Positions 9,082 to 17,431 of a stretch of 64,000 bases of DNA are shown here, piece by piece. The notes beneath the pieces are model-generated. The model searched no databases. It saw only the letters and a list, made by a program, of their open reading frames with translations, and was not told the origin of the DNA. The position numbers were made by a program, and so were the translations under genes. This DNA is from Haliovirga abyssi (GTDB lineage Bacteria; Fusobacteriota; Fusobacteriia; Fusobacteriales; Haliovirgaceae), in NCBI RefSeq assembly GCF_030295325.1, contig NZ_AP027059.1:744001-808000 (forward strand). Reading direction: 5' to 3'. How positions within the stretch are numbered: the first letter of the stretch is position 1; the number at the start of each line of letters is the position of its first letter.

Positions 9082-9675
9082 ATGAAAAGAATATTAATTG
9101 GAGTAATAATGGTAATGACAGTTTTAAATTTTGGAGGATGTTTTTCTAATAAAAGCGATACAAATAGTGTAGTAGCCAAAACGATAGAATGGGAAAAAAA
9201 TGACAATGGAGAATTAGAATTTTATACAAATGATACAGATTATAAAAATGCGAGTTATTGGTTTGTTTTGAATTCTCCTTATGAAGATCCAATGAAGTCA
9301 TTTGAAGTGTACGCTAAAAAGGTATCAGGATATAAAGATGGTGGATATGGTATAATATTTGGAGTTCAAGATAATAGTAATTTTTATAGATTATTAATTA
9401 CAGAAACAGGGTTCTATCAAGTTTCAAAGAAAGTTCAAGATGAAAATACAGTTATTTTAAACTGGAATAGAGGAAATAATTTACAAACTGGATATGGAGT
9501 ATATAATAAAATTAAAGTAACTTATAATGCGGGAGAATTTAAGATATATTTTAATGATAAATTTGAAAATAATTTTACAGATTATCAATTTACTAAAGGA
9601 AAATATGGCATGTATTTAGGAGTTTTTGATGAAAATTTTCCAAAAGAAAGTGTTGATATTTTGTTTGCGAGATAA
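9082..9675 (+). CDS. lipoprotein with a concanavalin-like lectin/glucanase-type domain
   Basis: A 197-residue protein from ATG with AAGGAG upstream. The N-terminus is a lipoprotein signal with the lipobox LNFGGC at about residue 19. The rest has the pattern of jelly-roll (LamG or DUF1080-like) domains: a Gly-rich GGYGIIFGVQDNSNFYRLL stretch, then YNKIKVTYNAGEFKIYFND and a final GKYGMYLGVF. Such domains bind or, less often, hydrolyse glycans at the cell surface; no catalytic pair is obvious. It follows the duplicated cassette by about 30 bases, but no terminator ends the cassette, so read-through is possible. Confidence 0.65.
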   Translation: MKRILIGVIMVMTVLNFGGCFSNKSDTNSVVAKTIEWEKNDNGELEFYTNDTDYKNASYWFVLNSPYEDPMKSFEVYAKKVSGYKDGGYGIIFGVQDNSNFYRLLITETGFYQVSKKVQDENTVILNWNRGNNLQTGYGVYNKIKVTYNAGEFKIYFNDKFENNFTDYQFTKGKYGMYLGVFDENFPKESVDILFAR

Positions 9676-9783
9676 GAAGAATGGGGGAATCAATGGAAAA
9701 AGTGTGTAGTAATAGTAGAAAATTGGGAAAAGTTTAAAAAGAGTATAACAGTAACTGCATCAAAGAAAAATTTTAAAAAATAA

Positions 9784-9812
9784 TTGAAAAAAACGGGTGG
9801 ATATGATATACT
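9784..9812 (+). promoter_or_regulatory. sigma-70-type promoter of yajC
   Basis: TTGAAA (9784-9789) and TATACT (9807-9812) are separated by 17 bases, with a TG just upstream of the -10 box. Transcription should start near 9819, at the left edge of the repeat at 9817, so that repeat would form most of the leader. In the rest of this 315-base gap (9676-9783) I see nothing specific. Confidence 0.65.
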
Positions 9813-9816
9813 TAGG

Positions 9817-9960
9817 AAAAGTTTAAAAATAACATTCCAATTTTGTTTTTAAAGGCTCAAGGTTCTTTTATGAAAATTACATAAAAAACTACGTCCAACG
9901 GATGCAATGTTTCAAGCATTTTTATAACAAAAGATAAGAAAATTATTTTTTAAACTTTTT
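9817..9960 (+). repeat. family A inverted-repeat element, copy 1
   Basis: Terminal inverted repeats AAAAGTTTAAAAATAA (9817-9832) and TTATTTTTTAAACTTTTT (9943-9960) enclose ATTTTGTT/AACAAAA inner arms and a central ATGC-loop-GCAT hairpin (about 9902-9920). This copy carries about 45 extra bases in the middle compared with the copies at 55750 and 61921. It ends 18 bases before the yajC Shine-Dalgarno. Confidence 0.75.
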
Positions 9961-9990
9961 TTAAAGTAATAAAATTAGGAGGTAGAAGAG

Positions 9991-10308
9991 ATGTTTTCAA
10001 ATATATTATATGCAGCAGGAGCAGCGACAGCACCAACTAGCACAAATGGTATAGTTACACTAGTAATAACAGTAGTTCTTTGGGGTGGGATATTTTATCT
10101 ATTGCTAGTAAGACCACAAAAGAAAAGAACGGCAGCACATAAGCAATTAATGGATTCGTTAAAACCAGGAGATGTTGTATTTACCACTGGAGGAATTAAA
10201 GGAGAAATAATTTCTAAAAATGATGAATTTATAGAATTAAGAGTAGATAAAGGTGTGAAATTAACTGTTAAAAAGAATGTTATTTCATCTATATATAAGA
10301 ACAAATAA
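9991..10308 (+). CDS. yajC: preprotein translocase accessory subunit YajC
   Basis: A 105-residue single-span membrane protein associated with SecDF-SecYEG. It has a hydrophobic segment at about residues 14-36, the family-typical LVRPQKKRTAAHKQLMDSL after it, and a small cytoplasmic domain with LKPGDVVFTTGGIKGEI. ATG follows AGGAGGT at 9978-9984. SecD and SecF, often next to yajC, are absent here; an amidase gene follows after a terminator. Confidence 0.93.
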   Translation: MFSNILYAAGAATAPTSTNGIVTLVITVVLWGGIFYLLLVRPQKKRTAAHKQLMDSLKPGDVVFTTGGIKGEIISKNDEFIELRVDKGVKLTVKKNVISSIYKNK

Positions 10309-10336
10309 GCGACGATTTTTAATTGTCGCTTTTTTC
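10307..10336 (+). terminator. intrinsic terminator of yajC
   Basis: AAGCGAC (10307-10313) pairs with GTCGCTT (10325-10331) and is followed by a T run. It overlaps the yajC stop codon. Confidence 0.75.
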
Positions 10337-10353
10337 AAAAGAGGGGTGTATTA

Positions 10354-11385
10354 ATGAAGAGATATAGTTTAGCTCTCTTTTTTTTAATATATATAATTAG
10401 TTTTGGAACGACTACTAATAAAATAGAAAAATATAGTTTTAATTCTAATAGCATAATTTTTAATATTTCTGGAAACAGTTTCCCTAAATATTTATCAAAT
10501 TATGATTCCGAAAGTAAAATTATTTTTTTAGAATTTAGTAATACTACTCCAAATAAAAATATTAAAAATAAGATTTTAAATGGAAATTATATATCAAAAA
10601 TAGAGACAGTGAGTTTTGATAAAACAACAGATTTTTTTATAACTTTAAAAAGCGGAGTAGAATTTTTAGAGAAAAAATTAAAAAATCCTAATAGATTTCA
10701 AATTATTTTTAGCAAAAAAACAGTTAAAAATAGATATACTATTGTTATAGATCCAGGACATGGTGGTAAAGATCCAGGTGCAACAGGATATAGAGGATTA
10801 CATGAAAAAGATATAGTATTAAAAGTGGGAAAATTATTAAAAAAAAAGTTATCTAAAGTTAAAAAATTTAATGTTATTATGACAAGGAATAAAGATGTTT
10901 TTATACCACTTGGAAAAAGAGCTGATATTGGGAATAAAAACAGTTGTGACCTATTTATAAGTATTCATGCAAATGCAAATAAAAAAAAGAGTGCTAATGG
11001 AGTAGAAGTATTTTATTTTTCTAAAAAATCATCTAAATATGCACAAAATATAGCTAATTTTGAAAATAGTGTAGATGATAAATATGGGATAAAGTCTGAT
11101 TATGCAAAATTAATAGTGAATGATATATTTTATCATATGAATCAAGAAAAAAGTATTGATTTATCAAGTAGAATAGAAAATAAGATAAATAAATTAACAG
11201 GACTACCAAAGAGGGGAACATTTGGAGCAAATTTTGCAGTATTAAGGCTTTCAAATTCTCCAGCATTATTAGTAGAGCTTGGATTTATAACAAATAAAAG
11301 TGATGCTTTAAAATTAAAAAATTCAAGATATCAAGTAGCATTAGCTAATGCAATATATTATTCAATAGTAAATTATTTTAATTAA
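10354..11385 (+). CDS. N-acetylmuramoyl-L-alanine amidase (AmiC type)
   Basis: A 343-residue exported peptidoglycan hydrolase. An N-terminal signal (about 1-18) leads into a beta-rich region resembling an AMIN domain (about 25-115) and a C-terminal Amidase_3 domain (about 128-343). Candidate zinc and catalytic residues are visible: His136 in DPGHGG, Glu151 in HEKD, His205 in SIHANA and Glu308 in LVELGF. It cleaves the bond between MurNAc and the stem peptide during cell separation. The next gene begins 10 bases on, with its Shine-Dalgarno overlapping this stop, so the two are coupled. Confidence 0.92.
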   Translation: MKRYSLALFFLIYIISFGTTTNKIEKYSFNSNSIIFNISGNSFPKYLSNYDSESKIIFLEFSNTTPNKNIKNKILNGNYISKIETVSFDKTTDFFITLKSGVEFLEKKLKNPNRFQIIFSKKTVKNRYTIVIDPGHGGKDPGATGYRGLHEKDIVLKVGKLLKKKLSKVKKFNVIMTRNKDVFIPLGKRADIGNKNSCDLFISIHANANKKKSANGVEVFYFSKKSSKYAQNIANFENSVDDKYGIKSDYAKLIVNDIFYHMNQEKSIDLSSRIENKINKLTGLPKRGTFGANFAVLRLSNSPALLVELGFITNKSDALKLKNSRYQVALANAIYYSIVNYFN

Positions 11386-11395
11386 GGAGTTCTTT

Positions 11396-11914
11396 ATGAA
11401 AAAAGCAATTTTGATAATATTTTTAGTTTTAGATATAATAATGTTTTTTCTATATTATAAATATTATATAAAAACTCCCGAAATTATAAAATATAATGCT
11501 AAAACAGTGTCTAATATTGAAAAGAATAAAAAGGAAACAATGAAAATATATATACCAGATGATAAATATAAATATTTGAAAGGGATAGATGTAGAAATTC
11601 CATATTACAAGGATAAAGAAAAGAAAATAAAAGCAATATTAGAGAAGATTTTACCTTTTGAAGTAAAAGTGTTAAATATATATATAGAAAAAGAAAATTT
11701 ATATATAAATTTAAATAGTAAATTTAAAGAGATAGTTAATGATAGTGAAAAAGAATTATATATAGTTTATTCAATAGTTAATACAGTAACGCAAGTAGAA
11801 AATATAAAAAAAGTTAAAATACTTATTGACAATGAGGAGATAAAAACTGTTACAGGATATTTAAATTATAACAAGTTTTTTAAACAAGATGATTTGTTAA
11901 TAGAAGGAGAATAA
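11396..11914 (+). CDS. GerMN-domain protein
   Basis: A 172-residue protein with an N-terminal membrane anchor (about 3-22) and a domain matching the GerMN pattern: ENLYINLNSKFKEI followed by ELYIVYSIVNTVTQVENIKK and VKILIDNEEI. GerMN domains occur in spore germination proteins and in many non-sporulating bacteria, often beside cell-wall amidases as here. An envelope role with the upstream amidase is inference. It is followed 4 bases later by the TPR gene, so all three form one operon. Confidence 0.75.
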   Translation: MKKAILIIFLVLDIIMFFLYYKYYIKTPEIIKYNAKTVSNIEKNKKETMKIYIPDDKYKYLKGIDVEIPYYKDKEKKIKAILEKILPFEVKVLNIYIEKENLYINLNSKFKEIVNDSEKELYIVYSIVNTVTQVENIKKVKILIDNEEIKTVTGYLNYNKFFKQDDLLIEGE

Positions 11915-11918
11915 ATAT

Positions 11919-13259
11919 ATGATTATTTTTATTGTTTTTATATTATTAATAATAGGTATAGGAATATTTTTATATATGTATTATAGTAGAGAAAGTAAAC
12001 TAGCAGAAGGAATTGCATATTATGATAATGATGATTATGAAAAAGCATTAGAGGTTTTAAAGTCTTATATAGTAGCAAAACCATATGATATAAGAGCTAG
12101 AAAATATTTGGCAGAACTGTATTTAAAACAAAATGAATATATATTAGCTTTAAAAGAGTGCATAGCGATAACAGTTAGTAGTTATGCAACATTTAAAGAG
12201 AAAGCAGATGCTTATGCAAAAATGGCAGAAATATATATTGAGCAAGGGATATTAGATAAAGCTACAAAAGTAGCTGTAAAAGGATTTAAGTTAGAACCTA
12301 AAAATGCGGAAATTCATTATAGTTTAGGAAAAATATATTTATTAACAGATAAATTAAATAGTGCAATAAAAGAATTTAATTTGGTATTATCAGTAGATAG
12401 AACTCATATTCCAGCAAGGCTAAAATTAGCAGAAATACATTTTAAGAATAGAAATGATATTAAGGCAATATTTCAGTATAAAAAAATAATAGAATTAGAG
12501 CCAAATAATAAAGAGGCTCATTTTGAATTAGCAAAACTTTATTATGAAAATGGTGAATATGAAAATGCTAAAAATGAGATAGAAAAGATAAAAGATAGAA
12601 AAGGTATAGAAATTGATTGCGATTATATACTTGTAAATTATTATTTAAAAGTAAAAAACAAGGAAAAAGCAAAGGAAATAATGGAGAAAGCTATATTAGG
12701 AAATGATATTAAAAATGAAAAGCTAACATCTTTAAGATATGAACTTGGAGTGATTTATGAAGAAGAAGGGAATTTTGAAGGGGCTTACGAGCTATATGAA
12801 AAAATAAAATTAGATATATTGAGATATAGGGATATAGAAAAAAGAATGCAAAAAATAAAAAAAGTTCTTTTTCCAGAAGAACATGCAAAGATGGTTCAAC
12901 AAATAGATTATAATAAATTGCCAACATTGGAATTTGAAGATCTATTTTATAAAGTTATAGATTCATTAGGATATAAAGAAGCAAAATTAATAAAGAAAAA
13001 TAGAAATTTAATATCTATTATTGCTGTAGAAAAGTTTAAAACTTTATTACAGGGAAAATATTTAATAGAGATGGGAAGAAATTTTGAAAGTGTAAGTAGA
13101 CATGAAGTAGAAAAGTTTTTAATTAAAATAAAAGATGAAGGAGCAAAGAAAGGAATACTTATATCAACATCTACTTTTAATGATGCAGCTATAAAACTTT
13201 TGGAAGAAGTTAGTAATTTAGAATTGGTTGATAAAGTGAATATTTATGAATTAGCATAG
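11919..13259 (+). CDS. membrane-anchored TPR protein with a C-terminal Mrr-like restriction-endonuclease-fold domain
   Basis: 446 residues. A hydrophobic N-terminal segment (about 1-20) is followed by tetratricopeptide repeats (about 35-300; for example NNKEAHFELAKLYYENGEYE). The tail (about 335-446) follows the Mrr/restriction endonuclease type IV pattern: FEDLFYKVIDSLGY at the start, and EGAKKGILISTSTFNDAAIKL then LVDKVNIYEL at the end. The expected catalytic D...(Q/E)xK signature is not obvious, so the domain may be inactive. Third gene of the amidase-GerMN operon. The TPR call is firm; the tail assignment is from pattern only. Confidence 0.75.
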   Translation: MIIFIVFILLIIGIGIFLYMYYSRESKLAEGIAYYDNDDYEKALEVLKSYIVAKPYDIRARKYLAELYLKQNEYILALKECIAITVSSYATFKEKADAYAKMAEIYIEQGILDKATKVAVKGFKLEPKNAEIHYSLGKIYLLTDKLNSAIKEFNLVLSVDRTHIPARLKLAEIHFKNRNDIKAIFQYKKIIELEPNNKEAHFELAKLYYENGEYENAKNEIEKIKDRKGIEIDCDYILVNYYLKVKNKEKAKEIMEKAILGNDIKNEKLTSLRYELGVIYEEEGNFEGAYELYEKIKLDILRYRDIEKRMQKIKKVLFPEEHAKMVQQIDYNKLPTLEFEDLFYKVIDSLGYKEAKLIKKNRNLISIIAVEKFKTLLQGKYLIEMGRNFESVSRHEVEKFLIKIKDEGAKKGILISTSTFNDAAIKLLEEVSNLELVDKVNIYELA

Positions 13260-13307
13260 GTTTGCATAGAAGAGTAACCATTTTTTATCAAAATAGGAGG
13301 AGAAATC

Positions 13308-13742
13308 ATGGGAGATAGATATCATGGACATTTTGGAGATACAAAAATATTAAAAGATGAATTTTCAAAACTATTAGATGATTTTTTTGATTTAAAAAAA
13401 GAGGGGCTTCAAGAATATGATTTTTTGCCTGCTATGGATGTTTATGAAGCTGAAAGTAATGTTGTAATAGAAATAGAACTTCCAGGAGTAAAAAGAGAGA
13501 ATATAGATATTGAATTTAATAATGGTATAATAACTATTAGTGGAATAAAAGAATCTAAAAAGGTTAATGAAAATGCTTTATTTCACAGAATAGAAAGAAA
13601 TTATGGTAAATTTCAAAGAAATATTAAAGTTGAAAGTAAAATTATTGAAGATAAAATTGATGCAAAATTAGAAAATGGTATTTTAATGGTATTTTTGCCA
13701 AAAAAAGAAGATAATAAGATAATAATTAATTTGAATGATTAA
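13308..13742 (+). CDS. small heat-shock protein, Hsp20/alpha-crystallin family
   Basis: A 144-residue ATP-independent holdase. The alpha-crystallin domain spans about residues 42-140, with LPAMDVYEAESNVVIEIELP at its start, GVKRENIDIEF, and GILMVFLPKK near the end, close to the conserved GxLxxxLPK. ATG follows AGGAGGAG by 7 bases. No CIRCE-type operator is seen in the 48-base upstream gap. A terminator follows immediately. Confidence 0.92.
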   Translation: MGDRYHGHFGDTKILKDEFSKLLDDFFDLKKEGLQEYDFLPAMDVYEAESNVVIEIELPGVKRENIDIEFNNGIITISGIKESKKVNENALFHRIERNYGKFQRNIKVESKIIEDKIDAKLENGILMVFLPKKEDNKIIINLND

Positions 13743-13772
13743 CCGGAAAAACTATTTTTCCGGTATTTTTTT
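13742..13772 (+). terminator. intrinsic terminator of the Hsp20 gene
   Basis: Perfect 10-bp stem ACCGGAAAAA/TTTTTCCGGT (13742-13751 with 13755-13764), 3-base loop, then a T run. Confidence 0.85.
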
Positions 13773-13856
13773 GAGATAAAATCAAATCTTTAATATGAAA
13801 ATGAGAAAAATTAAACATAATTATAATTTTATAAAATTTATAAAGGAGAGTGAATA

Positions 13857-16800
13857 ATGGCAAAGAGAACAGATATTAAAAAAATTCTAGTAATAGGTGC
13901 AGGACCTATCGTTATAGGACAGGCATGTGAATTCGATTATTCTGGGACACAAGCTTGTAAAGCTTTAAAAGAGGAAGGATATGAAATTGTATTAATAAAT
14001 TCAAATCCAGCAACTATAATGACAGATCCAGAAATGGCAGATGCTACTTATATTGAACCAATAAGAGCAGACATAATTGAAAAAATTATAGCTAAAGAGA
14101 GACCTGATGCAATCTTACCAACTATTGGAGGACAAACTGCACTTAATATGGCAGTAGAACTTGCAGAAAAAGGGATATTGGAAAAATATAATGTAGAATT
14201 AATAGGAGCAAAATTAGAAACAATAAATAAAGCAGAAGATAGAGAACTATTTAAGGAAGCTATGGAAAAATTAGGATATAAAATGCCAAAATCAGGATTT
14301 GCAAATAATTTGGATATGGCACATAAATTATTAGAGATGGTAGGATTTCCGGCAATTATTAGACCTTCATTTACATTAGGGGGAACAGGTGGTGGAATAG
14401 CATATAATATAGATGAATTTAATGAAATAGTTTTGGATGGAATTGACTCAAGTCCAATAAATCAAGTCTTAATAGATCAATCTATATTAGGATGGAAAGA
14501 ATATGAACTTGAGATGATGAGAGATAAAAATGATAATGTAGTGGTAATATGTTCTATTGAAAATATAGATCCAATGGGAGTGCATACAGGAGATAGTATT
14601 ACTGTTGCACCAGCACAAACATTAACAGATAAAGAATATCAAAATTTAAGAAATATGTCTATTGAGATTTTAAGAGAGATAGGAGTAGATACTGGTGGTT
14701 GTAATGTTCAATTTTCTGTAAATCCTGAAAATGGAGAAGTTATGATAGTAGAAATGAACCCTCGTGTTTCGAGATCATCAGCACTTGCCTCAAAAGCGAC
14801 AGGATTCCCTATTGCAAAGATAGCAGCAAAATTAGCTGTTGGATATACTCTTGATGAGATAAAAAATGATATAACAAAAGAAACTTATGCGGCATTTGAA
14901 CCAACAATAGATTACGTTGTAACTAAAATACCAAGATGGGCATTTGAAAAATTTAAAGGTGCTAATGAGATATTAACTACAAAAATGAAATCTGTTGGAG
15001 AAGTAATGGCAATAGGTAGAACATTTAAAGAATCATTACAAAAAGCTTTAAGAGGCCTTGAAATAGGAAGATTTGGGTTAGGAGCAGATGGAAAAGATGT
15101 TATTCCTACTGAAAGTGAATTGGTAGAAAATTTAGTAGTGCCTAATAAAGATAGAATTTTTTATTTGAGATATGGATTTAAATTTTTTAATAAAACAGTA
15201 GAAGATCTGTATAATCTTACAAAAATAGATAGATGGTATTTATATCAAATTAGAGATATAGTTAGATTAGAAGAAGAGATAGAAAAGTTTGATTTGGATA
15301 ATATGTCTGTAGAATTAATGAGAAAAGCAAAAGAATATGGATTTTCAGATGTACAATTGGCATATTTATTAGAAACAGATGAAGATAAAGTTAGAGCTAA
15401 AAGAAAAGATATGAAGATAGATGTAACTTATAAAATGGTAGATACTTGTGCAGCAGAATTTAAAGCATATACTCCATATTTATATTCAAGTTATGAAAGT
15501 GAATGTGAGGCTAATCCAACAAAAAATAAAAAAATAATGATTTTAGGTGGAGGGCCAAATAGAATTGGACAAGGTATAGAATTTGATTATTGTTGTTGTC
15601 ATGCTTCATTTGCATTACAAGAAGATGGATATGAAACTATAATGGTAAATTCAAATCCAGAGACAGTTTCAACTGATTATGATACATCAGATAGATTGTA
15701 TTTTGAGCCATTAACAAAAGAAGATGTACTTAATATAATAGAAACAGAAAAACCAGATGGAATAATTGTACAATTTGGGGGACAAACTCCATTAAATTTA
15801 TCAGGAAAAATAAATGATATATCTGGAGTTAAAATAATAGGGACTTCGCCTGATAGTATTGATATGGCAGAAGATAGAGATAGATTTGGAGAAATGTTAA
15901 ATAAATTGGGAGTATTACAACCTAAAAATGGTATTGCAAAATCAGTAAGAGAAGCAGAAAATGTAGCTGGTATAATAGGATTTCCGATTATAGTTAGGCC
16001 ATCATATGTATTGGGTGGAAGAGCAATGCAAGTAGTGTATGATATGAGTTCTTTGAGACACTATATGGAAACAGCAGTTTCAGTATCGCCAGAGCATCCA
16101 GTATTGATAGATAGTTTTTTAGAGGGAGCAATAGAAGTTGATGTTGATGCTTTATGTGATGGAGATGATGTAGTTATTGGTGGAATAATGGAACATATAG
16201 AAGAAGCTGGAATACATTCTGGAGATAGTGCTTGTATGTTGCCAACTCAAAATTTAACTGAAAATGTTTTAGATACAATTAAAGATTATACAAAAAAAAT
16301 GGCATTAGAATTAAACGTAGTTGGGCTTATGAATGTACAATATGCAGTGAAAGATGAAAAAGTATATGTATTGGAAGTAAATCCAAGAGCAAGTAGAACA
16401 GTACCATTTGTAAGTAAAGCCACAGGAAGACCTTTAGCTAAAATAGCTTCAAGATTAATGGTAGGGAAAAAATTAAAAGAATTAGGGATTACAGAAGAGA
16501 TTATTCCAAAACATGTAGCAGTAAAAGAAGCAGTTTTTCCATTTGTAAAATTCCCAGAAGTTGATCCTAAATTAGGGCCTGAAATGAGATCTACAGGAGA
16601 AGTAATGGGAATTGATCTAAGTGTAGGAAGAAGTTTTTATAAAGCACAATATGCAATTAATGAAAATTTTCCACTTAGTGGTTCTGTATATGTCAGTGTA
16701 GCTGATGAAGATAAAGCAGGAATATTAGAAGTAGTTAAACAGTTTTCGGCACTTAATTTTAAAATATATGCTTCAAGAGGAACAGCTAGATATTTAATAG

Positions 16801-17078
16801 AAAATGGAATAAATAAGCTTGAAGTTATAAATAAATTAAAAGAAGGAAGACCAAATATAGTAGATTATATTAAAAATAATAAAATTAATTTAATAATAAA
16901 CACAACAAAAGGTAAAAATGCAAGAGGAGATGGAGAAATAATTAGAAAAAATGCTGTTACAAATGGAATTTTTTATGCAACAACAATAGCAGGAGCGAAA
17001 GAAACAATTGATGCTATAAAAGAAAAAGTTGAAAAAGGGATAAATGTATTTTCGCTACAAGAATATTATAAGAGATAA
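13857..17078 (+). CDS. carB: carbamoyl-phosphate synthase large subunit
   Basis: 1073 residues, normal family length. It makes carbamoyl phosphate from bicarbonate, ammonia and two ATP for pyrimidines and arginine. Two homologous halves each carry an ATP-grasp domain: the first opens [20 protein letters not shown], the second [18 protein letters not shown] from about residue 560. An oligomerisation domain lies between them and an MGS-like allosteric domain covers about 940-1073. AAGGAGAG precedes the ATG. No carA (glutaminase subunit) lies on either side, which is unusual. No PyrR-type leader is evident upstream. Confidence 0.97.
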   Translation: MAKRTDIKKILVIGAGPIVIGQACEFDYSGTQACKALKEEGYEIVLINSNPATIMTDPEMADATYIEPIRADIIEKIIAKERPDAILPTIGGQTALNMAVELAEKGILEKYNVELIGAKLETINKAEDRELFKEAMEKLGYKMPKSGFANNLDMAHKLLEMVGFPAIIRPSFTLGGTGGGIAYNIDEFNEIVLDGIDSSPINQVLIDQSILGWKEYELEMMRDKNDNVVVICSIENIDPMGVHTGDSITVAPAQTLTDKEYQNLRNMSIEILREIGVDTGGCNVQFSVNPENGEVMIVEMNPRVSRSSALASKATGFPIAKIAAKLAVGYTLDEIKNDITKETYAAFEPTIDYVVTKIPRWAFEKFKGANEILTTKMKSVGEVMAIGRTFKESLQKALRGLEIGRFGLGADGKDVIPTESELVENLVVPNKDRIFYLRYGFKFFNKTVEDLYNLTKIDRWYLYQIRDIVRLEEEIEKFDLDNMSVELMRKAKEYGFSDVQLAYLLETDEDKVRAKRKDMKIDVTYKMVDTCAAEFKAYTPYLYSSYESECEANPTKNKKIMILGGGPNRIGQGIEFDYCCCHASFALQEDGYETIMVNSNPETVSTDYDTSDRLYFEPLTKEDVLNIIETEKPDGIIVQFGGQTPLNLSGKINDISGVKIIGTSPDSIDMAEDRDRFGEMLNKLGVLQPKNGIAKSVREAENVAGIIGFPIIVRPSYVLGGRAMQVVYDMSSLRHYMETAVSVSPEHPVLIDSFLEGAIEVDVDALCDGDDVVIGGIMEHIEEAGIHSGDSACMLPTQNLTENVLDTIKDYTKKMALELNVVGLMNVQYAVKDEKVYVLEVNPRASRTVPFVSKATGRPLAKIASRLMVGKKLKELGITEEIIPKHVAVKEAVFPFVKFPEVDPKLGPEMRSTGEVMGIDLSVGRSFYKAQYAINENFPLSGSVYVSVADEDKAGILEVVKQFSALNFKIYASRGTARYLIENGINKLEVINKLKEGRPNIVDYIKNNKINLIINTTKGKNARGDGEIIRKNAVTNGIFYATTIAGAKETIDAIKEKVEKGINVFSLQEYYKR

Positions 17079-17095
17079 AGATAAAAAAATAAATA

Positions 17096-17132
17096 AAAAG
17101 AGCAATTCGTGATGGAATTGCTCTTTTGTTTG
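17096..17132 (+). terminator. intrinsic terminator of carB
   Basis: A 13-bp perfect stem (AAAAGAGCAATTC at 17096-17108 with its complement at 17115-17127), 6-base loop, then a short T-rich tail. Confidence 0.85.
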
Positions 17133-17203
17133 TAATTTAATATTAAAAAATAAATTTATTTTTTATAAATGATAGTGTAAAATAATTGTAGGGAAAAAAG
17201 ATA

Positions 17204-17346
17204 TTCAACGCAGAGTCACAGAGAACGCAAAGCTACGCAGAGATATTTATAAGAGAATGTATATGAATTTGAATAAAAGATTTTTTTATTATCAATTATT
17301 ATATTTCTCTGCGAACCTCTGGTTACTCTACCGGCTCTGCGTTGCA
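17204..17346. repeat. CGCAGAG-type palindromic intergenic element
   Basis: Outer arms CAACGCAGAG (17206-17215) and CTCTGCGTTG (17335-17344) and inner arms CGCAGAGA (17236-17243) and TCTCTGCG (17306-17313) form a nested palindrome. It is far more GC-rich than its surroundings. No ORF lies inside. It fills most of the gap between carB and the next gene (17079-17431); the remainder is featureless AT-rich sequence. Similar CGCAGAG-rich repeats are, from general knowledge, scattered through many unrelated bacterial genomes. Confidence 0.7.
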
Positions 17347-17431
17347 ATTTTTTATAAATTTTAAGGTTGACTTTAATATTATAATATGCTAATATATATT
17401 CATAATAAAAGTTGACTAAGGAGGTAAAGAA

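Noticed and set aside
17204-17346. CRISPR array from the repeated CGCAGAG words
   Set aside because: The words are arranged as nested inverted repeats, not as regularly spaced direct repeats with unique spacers.
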